Below, piece after piece: positions 16,582-26,551 of a stretch of DNA of 54,363 nt. Source of the DNA: Streptomyces ossamyceticus (GTDB lineage: Bacteria > Actinomycetota > Actinomycetes > Streptomycetales > Streptomycetaceae); assembly GCF_001418475.1 (NCBI RefSeq), contig NZ_LIQX01000002.1:1-54363 (forward strand), written 5' to 3'. Each line of letters begins with the position of its first letter. Position 1 is the stretch's first letter. The position numbers and the translations under genes are program-made. The notes beneath the pieces were generated by a model. That model was not told the DNA's origin. It searched no databases and saw nothing but the letters and a program-made list of their open reading frames with translations.

Positions 16582-18633
16582 GTGGACATCACCAGACGAC
16601 AGCTCGGCCGGCTCGCCGCGGTCGGCACCGGGGCGTTCCTGCTGCCGGGCCTGCTCCCGGCGGGCACGGCGGCGGCAGCCGCACTCTCGGCCGGGAAGTG
16701 GGGTGACCAGGGCGACGGCACCTACGCCAACCCGATCGTCCCGGCCGACCTCAGCGACTGGGACTGCATCCGGGTCGGCGACGACTACTACGGCATCACC
16801 AGCACGTTCGGGTACTCGCCCGGCATGGCCGTCCTGCACTCGAAGGACCTGGTCAACTGGCGCCCGATCGGCGGCTCGGTCGACGACGTCACCCGCATCG
16901 GACCCGAGCTGAACTGGGACCGGATGAACCGCTACGGCCGCGGCGTGTGGGCCGGGGCCATCCGCTACCACGCGGGGCGGTACTGGGTGTACTTCAACAC
17001 GCCCGACGAGGGCTTCTTCATGACGTCGGCCCCGTCGCCGGAAGGGCCCTGGGAGCCGCTGCACTCGATGTGGCGGACCTCCGGCTGGAACGACGTGTGC
17101 CCGTTCTGGGACGACGACGGCCAGGGCTACCTGGTCACCACGCACTACTCGGACAGCTACAAGGTCCACCTGTACAAGCTGTCCGCGGACGGCAAGTCGC
17201 TGGTCGGCCCGGCCCCGGTGATCCACCAGTCGAACCGCAGCGAGGCCAGCAAGCTGTACAAGATCGACGGTGTCTACTACCACCTCTTCAGCGAGGTGAA
17301 GCCCGAGGGCCGGGTGCTCATGATGAACCGCGGCTCCAGCATCTTCGGCCCGTTCGAGACCAGGCAGTTGCTGCACGTCAACACCTCGGTGGACCGCGAG
17401 CCCAACCAGGGCGGACTGGTCCAGACTCCGGGCGGCGACTGGTACTTCGTGACCCATCACGGCCACGGCGACTGGGAGGGGCGCGTGCTGTCCCTGCTGC
17501 CGGTGACCTGGGTGGACGGCTGGCCGATCATCGGTGAGGTGGGCTCGGACGGCATCGGAAGCATGGTGTGGACGGGCCAGTTGCCCGCCGCCGGCACCCC
17601 CGGCCTCCCCGTCGACGCGCTGCCCGCCGTCGTGACCAGCGACACGTTCACCGACACCCGCCTCAAGCCGCAGTGGGAGTGGTACTACCAACCCCGTTCG
17701 GGCTACTGGTCGCTGACCGAACGCCCCGGCTACCTGCGGCTGAAGGCGTTCGCGCCGCTGGCCGGGGACAACCTGACGAAGGTGGGCAACACCCTCACCC
17801 AACGCGTCCTGCGCACCGCGGGCGGCGCCACGGTGACCGTCCGCCTCGAACTGGCCGGCCTCGCCGACGGCCAGCACGCCGGACTGTGCCACTACGCCGC
17901 CACCTACGCCGGACTGGGTGTCCGGCGCACCGGGACCACCACCACGATCGAGCACAACGCGGGTGGCACCCTGACCAGCGGCGCGGCCATCACCCAGAAC
18001 GCCGTGTGGCTGCGCACCACATGGGACGTGAACGGAGTCAGCCGCTTCTCCTACAGCCTCGACGGGAGCACGTTCACCCAGGTCGGTGGCACCTACCAGC
18101 TCACCTGGGGCGGCTACCGCGGCGACCGGATCGGCCTCTACACCTACAACCCGGGCGGCACCGGCCACGTCGACTTCGACTCGGTGCAGTACACCATCGC
18201 CCCCGCGCGGACGTACACCTGCGTCAGCGTGCGCAGCGGCAAGGTGGCCGAAGTCTCCGGTGGGTCCGGCGCGGACGGCGCCGCCGTGATCCAGTGGACC
18301 GACAACGGCGCGACGAACCAGCAGTGGGCCTTCCAGTCCACGGCCGACGGCTACCACACCATCACCTGCGTCCGCAGCGGCAAGGTCCTCGACGTCGCCG
18401 GATCCTCCACGACGGACGGCGCGCGGGTCGTCCAGGCCACCCCCGACGGCAGGACCAGCCAGCAGTGGCAGCTGCGCCCGCTGACCGGCGGTGTGTTCCA
18501 AGTGGTCAACCGCAACAGCGGCAAGGTCCTCGACGTCAGCGGAGGCAGCACGGCCGACGGCGCCGCGCTGATCCAGTACACCGACAGGGGCAGCACCAAC
18601 CAGCAGTGGACCTTCCGCCGCGTCACTCCCTAG
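16582..18633 (+). CDS. Secreted GH43 glycosidase with DUF1349-type and ricin B-like lectin domains
   Basis: A 683-residue Tat-exported protein (TRRQLGRLAAVGTGAF, cleavage near AAAA). The five-bladed propeller has GH43 residues: base Asp in DWDCIRVGDDYY (about 60), Asp in NDVCPFWDDDGQG (about 169) and acid Glu in EASKLYKIDGVYYH (about 220). A beta-sandwich follows (about 355-540) and then a ricin-type trefoil (about 543-683) with three QQW repeats (TNQQWAF, SQQWQL, TNQQWTF). Start GTG 16582 follows GAGGACGGG; ATG 16546 is in frame but overlaps an operator site and lengthens the signal oddly. Likely beta-xylosidase, arabinosidase or galactosidase; subfamily unresolved. GH95 follows 171 bases later. 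Confidence 0.88.
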   Translation: MDITRRQLGRLAAVGTGAFLLPGLLPAGTAAAAALSAGKWGDQGDGTYANPIVPADLSDWDCIRVGDDYYGITSTFGYSPGMAVLHSKDLVNWRPIGGSVDDVTRIGPELNWDRMNRYGRGVWAGAIRYHAGRYWVYFNTPDEGFFMTSAPSPEGPWEPLHSMWRTSGWNDVCPFWDDDGQGYLVTTHYSDSYKVHLYKLSADGKSLVGPAPVIHQSNRSEASKLYKIDGVYYHLFSEVKPEGRVLMMNRGSSIFGPFETRQLLHVNTSVDREPNQGGLVQTPGGDWYFVTHHGHGDWEGRVLSLLPVTWVDGWPIIGEVGSDGIGSMVWTGQLPAAGTPGLPVDALPAVVTSDTFTDTRLKPQWEWYYQPRSGYWSLTERPGYLRLKAFAPLAGDNLTKVGNTLTQRVLRTAGGATVTVRLELAGLADGQHAGLCHYAATYAGLGVRRTGTTTTIEHNAGGTLTSGAAITQNAVWLRTTWDVNGVSRFSYSLDGSTFTQVGGTYQLTWGGYRGDRIGLYTYNPGGTGHVDFDSVQYTIAPARTYTCVSVRSGKVAEVSGGSGADGAAVIQWTDNGATNQQWAFQSTADGYHTITCVRSGKVLDVAGSSTTDGARVVQATPDGRTSQQWQLRPLTGGVFQVVNRNSGKVLDVSGGSTADGAALIQYTDRGSTNQQWTFRRVTP

Positions 18634-18804
18634 GGAACCCCTACCGGTCGACACCGTCGCAACGGGCGTGACGGACGGCATCAGTGGCATCAGTGCCCCA
18701 CCCCCAGACAATCGCCCGGGATGGATGTCGCTGCCCTCGGCGGATGTCGATGTGGGTGCCCTTTTCCCCTGAAAGAACCGACCTGATGGTCAGGAGAACC
18801 AGCC

Positions 18805-21800
18805 GTGACCCATGAGCCGCAACCGCAGCGCAGAAGCATCCTGAAGCTCGGCGGCGCCCTCGCCCTCGCCCCGGTGATCACTCAGCTGGCCGGCGGAACC
18901 TTCGTCGGCCAGGCCGTCGCCGCCGAGGCCGCCGCCGCAGCGGCCATCACGTGGCCGACCCTGTCGCGCAAGGCGCTGAAGTACCCCGTCCCCGCCACCG
19001 ACTGGCAGTCGCAGGCGCTGCCGATCGGCAACGGCCGACTCGGCGCCATGCTCTTCGCCGACCCTGACGAAGAGCGCATTCAGTTCAACGAGCTGAGCAT
19101 GTGGGGCGGTGCCAACAACTACGACAACGCCCTCGCGGGCAAGCCGGACAGCACCTTCGACACCAGCGTGACCGGCTTCGGCTCCTACCGGAACTTCGGT
19201 GACGTCACCGTCACTTTCACTCCCCGCCCGAAGGTCACGGCGCCGGGTGGCCCGTACCGGACCTCCTCGACGGAGGGTCTCGACAAGTCCTACGACGGCA
19301 GCTCGGCCACCAAGTGGTGCATCGAGGGGCCGCCCGCGAAGGTGCAGTGGCAGATCGACCTGCCCAAGCCCATCGCTGTCGCGTCCTACCGTCTGACGAG
19401 TGCCAACGACCGGCCGGAGCGCGACCCCCAGGAGTGGACTCTCTACGGTTCCGTGGACGGCACCACGTGGGCGAAGCTCGACAGCCGCACGCTGGCGGCG
19501 CCCTTCGAGAGCCGCTTCCAGACGAAGGAGTTCACCTTCACCAACAGCACCGTCTACCGCTTCTACCGGTTCGACTTCGTCCCCAAGGCGGGAGTCACCC
19601 ACTGGCAGGTGAGCGAGATCGCGCTGGCGGGCGCCCCCGCCGGGGCAGGCTCGATGTACCTGTGGTCGCCGAGCGGGCACTCCGCGGGATCCAGCACCGC
19701 GGCCACGGACATCTCGCGTTCGGTGGACGGCGACGCGGCCACCGTCTGGCGGGTCGACACCGCCCCGGCGACCGTCGTCTGGCAGACCAACCTGCCGCGC
19801 GCGTCCGCCGTCACCTCGTACACGCTGGCCGCCGCGGCCGACCGCCCGCTGGACGACCCCCGACGCTGGGCGCTCGAAGGGTCGCAGGACGGGCAGGCAT
19901 GGGTGACCCTCGACACCCAGAGCCCCGGCGCGCCGTTCGCCGGCCGCGGGGAGAGACGGACCTTCCGGATCACCAACACCACGGCCTACCGCGCCTACCG
20001 GCTCACGTTCACCCCCGGCGATTCGGCCACGGGCTTCCAGATCGCGGACGTCGTCCTGGAGGGCAGCGGATTCACCACGCGCACGTTGCGTACGTTCACC
20101 GACTACCAGCGCGCGCTGGAGTTCGCCGACGGTGTCCATGTGACCCGCCACGGCGCGCCGGGCAGTCGCGTCCTGCGGGAGGCCTTCGCGAGCCGGGCCG
20201 CGGACGTCATGGTCTTCCGCTACACGACGGAGAGCGCCGGCGGTCTGTCCGGAACGATCTCCCTCAAGTCCGCGCAGGGCGCCACGACGACGGTCGACGC
20301 CGCAAACCGGCGGATCACGTTCCGCGGGACCATGGCCAACGCCCTCAAGCACGCCTGCACCGTCCAGATCGCGCACACCGACGGCACCTTCAGCGCCGAC
20401 GGGTCGGTGCTCCGGTTCAGCAAGTGCACCACCCTGACCCTGCTGCTGGACGCCCGCACCAACTACAAGCTCGACGCCGCCGCCGGCTGGCGCGGAGCCG
20501 ATCCCGAACCGGCCATCGCCACCGCGCTCACCAACGCGGCCGCCAAGACCTACGACGCGCTGCGCACCGAGCACACCGCCCGGGTCCGCGACCTGATGAA
20601 CCGTGTCTCCGTCACCTGGGGCACCTCCGACGACGCGGTGCTCGCCCTGCCGACCAGCGCCAGGCTGGCCCGGTACGGGGCCGGCGGGAAGGACCCGAGT
20701 CTCGAGCAGACCATGTTCGACTACGGCCGGTACCTGCTGATCAGTTCCTCGCGTCCCGGGGGCCTGCCCGCCAACCTCCAGGGCGTGTGGAACGACAGCA
20801 ACTCACCGGCCTGGGCTTCCGACTACCACACCAACATCAACGTCCAGATGAACTACTGGGGAGCCGAGACGACGAACCTGCCGGAGTGTCACGAGGCGCT
20901 CATCGGGTTCATCCGGCAGGTGGCGGTGCCCAGCCGCGTGGCGACCCGCAACGTCTTCGGCAGCGGGGTACGTGGCTGGACCGCCCGCACCAGCCAGAGC
21001 ATCTTCGGCGGCAACGGGTGGGAGTGGAACACCGTCGCGAGCGCCTGGTACGCGCAACACCTCTACGAGCACTGGGCGTTCACGCAGGACCTGGACTACC
21101 TGCGCACCGTGGCCTACCCGATGATCAAGGAGATCTGCGAGTTCTGGGAGGACCGCCTCAAGGTGCGCGAGGACGGTCTCCTCGTCTCGCCGAACGGCTG
21201 GTCGCCCGAGCACGGGCCGCGCGAGGACGGCGTCATGTACGACCAGCAGATCATCTGGGACCTGTTCCAGAACTACCTCGACTGTCAGGCGGTGCTCGGG
21301 GTCGACACCGCCTACCGGACCAAGGTCGCGGACATGCAGGCGCGGCTCGCGCCGAACAAGATCGGCAGTTGGGGTCAGCTTCAGGAGTGGCAGGAGGACA
21401 TCGACAGCCCCACCGACATCCACCGCCACACCTCACACCTCTTCGCGGTCTACCCGGGCCGCCAGATCACCCCCAGGACACCCGACTTCGCGGCAGCCGC
21501 CCTCGTCTCGCTCAAGGCACGGTGCGGTGAGAAGACCGGCGTCCCGTTCACGGCGGCCACGGTGTCGGGCGACAGCCGCCGCTCATGGACGTGGCCCTGG
21601 CGGGCGGCCCTCTTCGCCCGCCTCGGCGACGGACAGCGCGCCCAGACCATGCTGCGCGGACTGCTGAGCTACAACACGCTGTCCAACCTGTTCTGCAACC
21701 ACCCGCCCTTCCAGATGGACGGCAACTTCGGCATCTCGGGCGCCGTGACGGAGATGCTCCTGCAGAGCCACGACGGCGTCATCCACCTGCTGCCGGCCCT

Positions 21801-21990
21801 CCCGGACGACTGGAAGGCAACGGGTTCCTTCACCGGTCTCCGCGCCCGCGGCGGCTACCGGGTCGACTGCGAGTGGCGGGATGGGAAGGTGACGACCTAC
21901 AAGATCGTGGCCGACCGGGCACGCGGCACGGGGAGCGTCACCGTGCGGGTGAACGGCGCCGACACGAAGATCACGCCGGCCGTGCCCTGA
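18805..21990 (+). CDS. Secreted GH95 alpha-L-fucosidase with two inserted F5/8-type modules
   Basis: A 1061-residue protein with Tat signal ([15 protein letters not shown]). GH95 marks are [21 protein letters not shown], the water-activating asparagines in [13 protein letters not shown] (about 672-684), the [10 protein letters not shown] acid region (about 800) and [13 protein letters not shown]. Two discoidin-like modules (about 139-275 and 278-418) interrupt the N-terminal beta domain after GDVTVTF; each contains a xVxWQxxLP segment. GH95 enzymes mainly hydrolyse alpha-1,2-fucose by inversion. Start GTG 18805 has GGAG about 8 bases upstream. It is probably co-transcribed with the GH43 gene. 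The released fucose would feed the catabolic genes at 1715-9650. Confidence 0.93.
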   Translation: MTHEPQPQRRSILKLGGALALAPVITQLAGGTFVGQAVAAEAAAAAAITWPTLSRKALKYPVPATDWQSQALPIGNGRLGAMLFADPDEERIQFNELSMWGGANNYDNALAGKPDSTFDTSVTGFGSYRNFGDVTVTFTPRPKVTAPGGPYRTSSTEGLDKSYDGSSATKWCIEGPPAKVQWQIDLPKPIAVASYRLTSANDRPERDPQEWTLYGSVDGTTWAKLDSRTLAAPFESRFQTKEFTFTNSTVYRFYRFDFVPKAGVTHWQVSEIALAGAPAGAGSMYLWSPSGHSAGSSTAATDISRSVDGDAATVWRVDTAPATVVWQTNLPRASAVTSYTLAAAADRPLDDPRRWALEGSQDGQAWVTLDTQSPGAPFAGRGERRTFRITNTTAYRAYRLTFTPGDSATGFQIADVVLEGSGFTTRTLRTFTDYQRALEFADGVHVTRHGAPGSRVLREAFASRAADVMVFRYTTESAGGLSGTISLKSAQGATTTVDAANRRITFRGTMANALKHACTVQIAHTDGTFSADGSVLRFSKCTTLTLLLDARTNYKLDAAAGWRGADPEPAIATALTNAAAKTYDALRTEHTARVRDLMNRVSVTWGTSDDAVLALPTSARLARYGAGGKDPSLEQTMFDYGRYLLISSSRPGGLPANLQGVWNDSNSPAWASDYHTNINVQMNYWGAETTNLPECHEALIGFIRQVAVPSRVATRNVFGSGVRGWTARTSQSIFGGNGWEWNTVASAWYAQHLYEHWAFTQDLDYLRTVAYPMIKEICEFWEDRLKVREDGLLVSPNGWSPEHGPREDGVMYDQQIIWDLFQNYLDCQAVLGVDTAYRTKVADMQARLAPNKIGSWGQLQEWQEDIDSPTDIHRHTSHLFAVYPGRQITPRTPDFAAAALVSLKARCGEKTGVPFTAATVSGDSRRSWTWPWRAALFARLGDGQRAQTMLRGLLSYNTLSNLFCNHPPFQMDGNFGISGAVTEMLLQSHDGVIHLLPALPDDWKATGSFTGLRARGGYRVDCEWRDGKVTTYKIVADRARGTGSVTVRVNGADTKITPAVP

Positions 21991-22018
21991 CGGCGACAAC
22001 TGCTCACAGTCACATCGG

Positions 22019-22878
22019 TCAGGGCAGCGTGGGGCCGCCCCCGTGACACGGGGACGTGCCCGCCAGTTGCTCGGCGGCTGGGGCCGGGATGGCGATGCGG
22101 CGGCTCATGAGCATGGCCATCGAGAAGTAGACGAACGTCTCGCTGGAGGCGGGCAGCGTCTCGAAGTCCCGCACCAGACGCAGCGATCGCATCAGCCATC
22201 CCAGAGTCCGCTCCACGCACCACCGTCTGGGCAGCACCACGAAGCCGCTCATGTCGTCACTGCGCTTGACGATCTCCAGGGTGAGCTGGAGTTTCTCCCT
22301 GGCCCAGGTGACCAGGCGGCCGGTATAGCCGCCGTCCGCCCAGATTAGGGTGATCTTGCGGAACTTCTCCCGGAGCCGGGGCAGCATCACGCGGGCGGCC
22401 TGGCGGTCGGTGACGTCAGCGGCGGTCACCAGGACCGTTAGCAGCAGCCCGATGCTGTCCGTGATGATGTGCCGGCGCCTGCCGTTGATCTTCTTGCCGC
22501 CGTCGTAGCCGCGTGAGGTGGCGGGCACCGACGCCGCACCCTTGACCGACTGCGAGTCGATGATCGCCGCGGTCGGTTCCACGTCCCGCCCTTCGGCCCG
22601 GCGGGCCCGTTGGCGCAGGCGGTCGTGGAACTCGCGGGCCAGTCCCTTGTCGCGCCACCTGCGAAAGAACGCATACACCCGGTCCCACGCCGGAAAGCCG
22701 GCGGGCATCGCCCTCCACTTGACCGCGTTGTCCGTGACATAGCGGACCGCGTCCAACATCTGCCGGTGGCAGTAGCCTCCGGCTGTCCGCCCCGCTCTTC
22801 GAGCCAGGCCGGGACCGGCATCGCGTCGCGCACCACGTGCCACTCGGCGTCCGTCATGTCGGAGGGGTACTGCCGCAC
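22019..22878 (-). pseudogene. IS5-family transposase, frameshifted
   Basis: DDE transposase with N-terminal DUF4096-like start (VRQYPSDMTDAEWHVVRDAM) from GTG 22878. A one-base deletion near 22775 shifts frame; the rest continues as GYCHRQMLDAVRYVTDNAVK, IIDSQSVKGAASVP, ITLIWADGGYTG and RRWCVERTLGWLMR, ending at 22019. Catalytic Asp, Asp and Glu positions are all present. It could be made only by programmed frameshifting, which some IS5 relatives use, but no slippery run is seen at the joint. Terminal repeats were not found. It sits directly after the GH95 gene. Confidence 0.82.
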
Positions 22879-23140
22879 CCGGTCGGGGCGGTCGGCCGCG
22901 TTCCCGAACCGGTGAGCGAGGCAATCGCACGCCGACACGCGCGAGTTGGACGGGAACAACGTCGTCAGGCAAGACTGGGACAACAGGGCCTCCTGGTGCA
23001 CGAGTTGGCTTCGCAACCCTCGTGCTGGACCGGAGGCTCTGCTTTCATGCGCCCGCGCGGCCAAGATCACCCGATCAGGGAACCCGTTCGATCAGAGCCG
23101 TCCTCATGATCGATAGGAATACGGCTTCTCAGCCAGCCCG
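22879..23140. other. IS flank, no gene seen
   Basis: Upstream region of the transposase. It contains an imperfect dyad GCACGAG...CTCGTGC (about 22997-23024) that may belong to the IS end. Nothing else recognised. Confidence 0.35.
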
Positions 23141-23553
23141 TCAGCTCTGGTCTGTGGTGGGCCGCCACGACCTGCCGGTCTCGCGTTCGAAAGCCGGACG
23201 CACGTCAACGGTGTCGCACACGATGCGCAGCGTGGCAATACGGCCGTCCTCGGCGAGCTCAGCCAGGTCCACCACGTCAAACGGCGCGGCAGCTCCGGAC
23301 GGCAGTGGCCAGTCAAAGTGGAACCAGAACGAGATCAGTGCGGCCCCCTGCTGGGTCCGGCCCTCCGCCACTCCCAGCAGAGTCAGGCCGGCCCGGCTGG
23401 TATCGGCGAAGAGCTAGGGATAGAACTCCGTGGCCGGTCGAGGGCCGTACAGCGGAGAGTGCACCATCGCTACGCGAACAACTCGAGCACCGCCTCGGCA
23501 TCCGCCCGCTCCAGCGACGACAGGTAAGCCGACACAAGCTCAGCTGCAGTCAT
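23141..23553 (-). pseudogene. SnoaL/NTF2-like protein, broken
   Basis: ATG 23553 opens MTAAELVSAYLSSLERADAE then AVLELFA and hits a TAG. The next frame resumes AMVHSPLYGPRPATEFYP, another in-frame TAG replaces a residue near 23415, and it continues FADTSRAGLTLLGVAEG, FWFHFDWPLP and DVRPAFERETG to 23141. This is the cone-shaped SnoaL/NTF2 fold pattern of about 135 residues. At least one frameshift and one nonsense codon make it non-functional. Confidence 0.75.
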
Positions 23554-23883
23554 GATCACTCACTCAAGATCATGCCAAATCGACAGCCCATGCTCTCACC
23601 CACCACTTGCGCTCCGCCCATCAACCAGCACAACACCCCAACATCTCAAACACGTCTGACTAGGACTTCCGGGCCTACCTGACCAGTTGCTCAGTGCAGG
23701 TCGAAGATACGAAGGCCACCGCGAGCGCCAAGTGCGGGACGGCTTCCACGCAGGGACTGGTCATCAGGAGCGGGTCACACGCGGTGCCCGCATCGGCCAG
23801 TGCTCACCCAAGCAGCCAACCAGCGGACGCGCGCATCGGCCGGACCTCGCAGGAAGCAGAACGGGGCCGAGGCGTCATAGCGT
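23554..23883. other. Gene-free stretch
   Basis: Base composition is less coding-like than its neighbours. Short open frames exist on both strands but none has a recognisable product or ribosome site. Confidence 0.5.
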
Positions 23884-24816
23884 CTAGGTCCGAACACGCT
23901 CGGTGGCGTCCTGTCGCACCCGCGCCCGGTAGCGCAGCGGCGACTCGCCGACGACGCGCTTGAACGCCGCACTGAAGGCGCTCTCCGAGCCGTAGCCCAA
24001 CTCCTCGGCAAGCGCCGCGACGCGGGCGTCCCCGTCCCGGAGCGCGCGCTGAGCGAGCAGCATGCGCCACCGTCCCAGGTAGGTCAGCGGTGGCACACCG
24101 GCCGCCTCCCGGAACCGCTCGGCGAAGGTCGTCCTGGACATCGCGGCGGCCCGCGCCAGCTCCTCCAGCCCCCAGGGGCGCTCGGGGCGGCCGTGCAGCA
24201 GGTCGAGGGCCGGGCGCAGGCGCTCGTCGACGAGCAGCCGCAGCCAGCCGGAGGGCAGCGCGGACCGGTCGACATAGGACCGCAGCACTTCCAGCAGGAG
24301 GAGCTGACCGTACTGGCGGACCGCGAAGGCCGAGCCGGGCCGCTGCGCGGTGGCCTCGTCGAACATGCGCAGCAGTGCGGCGAGGAGCCGGTCGTCGTCA
24401 CCGGCCGATTTGATGTGCGCCAGGGGCGGCAGTGATTCGAGGAGGAGCGTGCTTCCGGCCGCGTTCAGACCCACGCTGCCGCCGATCACGATGTCGTCGG
24501 CGTCGCGGTCCGCGGACGCGAAGCGGTCGGTGGAGAAGTCGGATTCCGGCTCCACCTCCTGGCGGGGTTCCGGGCCGGCTTCGAACGCGACCCAGGAACG
24601 GCCGGTGAGGATCGCCACGTCACCCACCACGAGGTCAACCGGTTCGTCGATCCCGTCGGTTGCCAGGCGGGCCCGACCACTGACGAGCGCGAAGAACTTG
24701 ACCGGGTCGGAGAGCGGTGCGCGCAGCCGCCATCCGCCGCGAGCCGCGATACCGCCCGTGAGGACACCGCGGACCTCGACCAGATCGAGCGCTTCGGAGA
24801 GTCGATCGGTGACCAT
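23884..24816 (-). CDS. AraC-family regulator with cupin sensor domain
   Basis: A 310-residue protein. Residues about 1-180 resemble the cupin-like AraC_binding_2 domain (GGIAARGGWRLRAPL, VVGDVAILTGRSWV). The C-terminal 100 residues carry two helix-turn-helix units (LEELARAAAMSRTTFAERF and VAALAEELGYGSESAFSAAF) and the signature FKRVVGESPLRYR. ATG 24816 is preferred over TTG 24834 because a GAGAG lies 7 bases upstream. It is divergent from the aldo/keto reductase at 24922, which it probably controls, as is usual for such pairs. Confidence 0.92.
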   Translation of the reverse strand: MVTDRLSEALDLVEVRGVLTGGIAARGGWRLRAPLSDPVKFFALVSGRARLATDGIDEPVDLVVGDVAILTGRSWVAFEAGPEPRQEVEPESDFSTDRFASADRDADDIVIGGSVGLNAAGSTLLLESLPPLAHIKSAGDDDRLLAALLRMFDEATAQRPGSAFAVRQYGQLLLLEVLRSYVDRSALPSGWLRLLVDERLRPALDLLHGRPERPWGLEELARAAAMSRTTFAERFREAAGVPPLTYLGRWRMLLAQRALRDGDARVAALAEELGYGSESAFSAAFKRVVGESPLRYRARVRQDATERVRT

Positions 24817-24921
24817 AACCGTACTCTCGCTCAAAAAATCGGGATCCTCAAGTATTCATCGTCCGGACGCCCTTCGGGAGACTGGTGGCAGCAGCCCGCA
24901 GACGGACCTACAGGAGGAAAC

Positions 24922-25953
24922 ATGCGTTACCGCGGCCTGGGCAAGACCGGGATCAAGGTGAGCCCTTACGCTCTCGGCGCGATGATGTTCGGGGCCATCG
25001 GCAATCCCGACCACGACGACTGCGTCCGCATCATCCACCGGGCGCTGGACTCCGGCATCAACCTCATCGACACAGCCGACGCGTACGGGCACGGCGAGTC
25101 GGAGGAGATCGTCGGCCAGGCGCTGAAGGGCCGGCGGGACGACGTCGTGCTCGCGACCAAGGCCCGGAAGCCGATGAGCGACGACCCGAACCACCAGGGC
25201 GCGTCCCGGCGCTGGCTGGTGCGCGCATTAGAGGACTCGCTGCGCCGCCTCGAGACCGACTATGTGGACATCTACCAGATTCACCGCCCGGACCCCGACA
25301 CCGACATCGAGGAGACGCTCGGGGCTCTCACCGACCTGCAACGAGCCGGCAAGATCCGCACCTTCGGTACCTCGGCCATGCCGGCCTCCGACATCGTCCG
25401 CGCCCACTGGACCGCCGAGCGGCGCGGCCTTTCCCGGCCGCGTACCGAGCAGCCGGTGTACTCGATCCTCGACCGGGGCATCGAGCGCGAGGTGCTCCCG
25501 GTGGCGCAGGAGTTCGGCATGGGCACCCTGGTCTGGTCGCCGCTTGCCGGCGGGCTGCTGACCGGGCGCTACCGCAAGGGCCGGCAGGCTGCGACGCACC
25601 GCTCCTCGAACTACGACTTCGCACACCTCAAGGACGAACGGCGGCTCGACGCCGTCGAACAGCTCATCCCGCTCGCCGAGGAGGCGGGCATGCCGCTGAC
25701 CCATCTGGCCGTAGGGTTCGTGCTCGCTCACCCCGGCGTCACCTCCGCGCTCCTCGGGCCGCGGTCCATGGCGCAGCTGGACGATCTGCTCACGGGCGCC
25801 GAGGTCACGCTCCCGGACGACGTCCTGGACCGGATCGACGCCATCGTGCCGCCCGGCACGGACACCGGCACACTCGACGTGGCCCACCAGCCGCCGGCCG
25901 TCCTCCAGCGGGAACTGAGGCGCCGGCCGCCGGTCGAACGCGCGGCGGCGTGA
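24922..25953 (+). CDS. Aldo/keto reductase, YghZ/Kv-beta type
   Basis: A 343-residue NADPH-type oxidoreductase with catalytic residues in LIDTADAYGHGES (Asp, Tyr), LATKARKPM (Lys) and DIYQIHRPDP (His). The cofactor end is SALLGPRSMAQLDD. AGGAGGAAAC precedes the ATG. It differs strongly from the L-fucose-type AKR at 8309 and is not obviously part of sugar catabolism. The divergent AraC gene is its likely regulator, and a substrate cannot be assigned. Confidence 0.92.
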   Translation: MRYRGLGKTGIKVSPYALGAMMFGAIGNPDHDDCVRIIHRALDSGINLIDTADAYGHGESEEIVGQALKGRRDDVVLATKARKPMSDDPNHQGASRRWLVRALEDSLRRLETDYVDIYQIHRPDPDTDIEETLGALTDLQRAGKIRTFGTSAMPASDIVRAHWTAERRGLSRPRTEQPVYSILDRGIEREVLPVAQEFGMGTLVWSPLAGGLLTGRYRKGRQAATHRSSNYDFAHLKDERRLDAVEQLIPLAEEAGMPLTHLAVGFVLAHPGVTSALLGPRSMAQLDDLLTGAEVTLPDDVLDRIDAIVPPGTDTGTLDVAHQPPAVLQRELRRRPPVERAAA

Positions 25954-26032
25954 CAGCACCGTGCTGTTGGTCTGCGATGTGATCCGACGGAGGTCCCGCC
26001 CACGGGACCCGTCTTATGGAAGGGATAGATCT

Positions 26033-26449
26033 ATGTCTGATGCTCCGTTGCCCGAGGCCGCCCTGGCCTTTCTCCGTAAGCCGAACCCGGCCGTCATGGC
26101 GACGGTCACGGCGAAAGGTCGCCCTGTATCGGTGGCGACCTGGTACCTCATCGAAGATGACGGACGTCTCATGCTGTGCATGAACGCCGACCGCGCTCGC
26201 CTGAAACACCTGCAGAACAACGGCCACGTCTCGCTGACTGTTCTTGGCGCGGACGACTTCGGCACGCATGTATCCGTCCAGGGACACGTCGTGTCGATCA
26301 AGCCTGATGAGGGACTCGCCGACATCGATCGACTCTCAAGGCACTTCCTCGGCAAGGACTACCCTGCCAGAGAGAACCCGCTCGTGACGGTCCACGTGGC
26401 GATCGATCGATGGTTCGGTTGGTCCGGAGGTCGTCCCCTTCAGTACTAA
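26033..26449 (+). CDS. PPOX-class F420/FMN-dependent oxidoreductase (copy 1)
   Basis: A 138-residue split-barrel flavin/deazaflavin-binding protein of the pyridoxamine 5'-phosphate oxidase-like class. Motifs are NPAVMATVTAKGRPVSVATW, MLCMNADRARLKHLQ and the tryptophan-rich end WFGWSGGRPLQY. GGAAGGG lies 8 bases before ATG 26033. A second, inverted copy at 29718-30134 is about 86% identical (118 of 138 residues by my count). A hairpin terminator follows at once. Confidence 0.9.
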   Translation: MSDAPLPEAALAFLRKPNPAVMATVTAKGRPVSVATWYLIEDDGRLMLCMNADRARLKHLQNNGHVSLTVLGADDFGTHVSVQGHVVSIKPDEGLADIDRLSRHFLGKDYPARENPLVTVHVAIDRWFGWSGGRPLQY

Positions 26450-26466
26450 CCTCGATCTTGTACGAG

Positions 26467-26493
26467 GGCCCGTCAGCTTGCTGGCGGGCCTTT
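26467..26493 (+). terminator. Hairpin terminator
   Basis: GGCCCGTCAG/CTGGCGGGCC with a CTTG loop, followed by TTT, 17 bases after the PPOX stop. Confidence 0.85.
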
Positions 26494-26551
26494 CGGCTCG
26501 TTCGATGTGAGGATTCCTACCGGTGTGCAGGCTGATGGCCCGGCTGCCGCG

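Noticed and set aside
16564..18711. 715-residue minus frame opposite GH43
   Set aside because: Antisense shadow of a gene with intact catalytic residues and lectin repeats.
18716..18760. Possible CATCSGATG-type site before GH95
   Set aside because: Only GGATGTCG repeats are present; the palindromic CATCSGATG core is missing.
18790..20574. 594-residue minus frame opposite GH95
   Set aside because: Antisense shadow; arginine/glycine/valine-rich with no domain.
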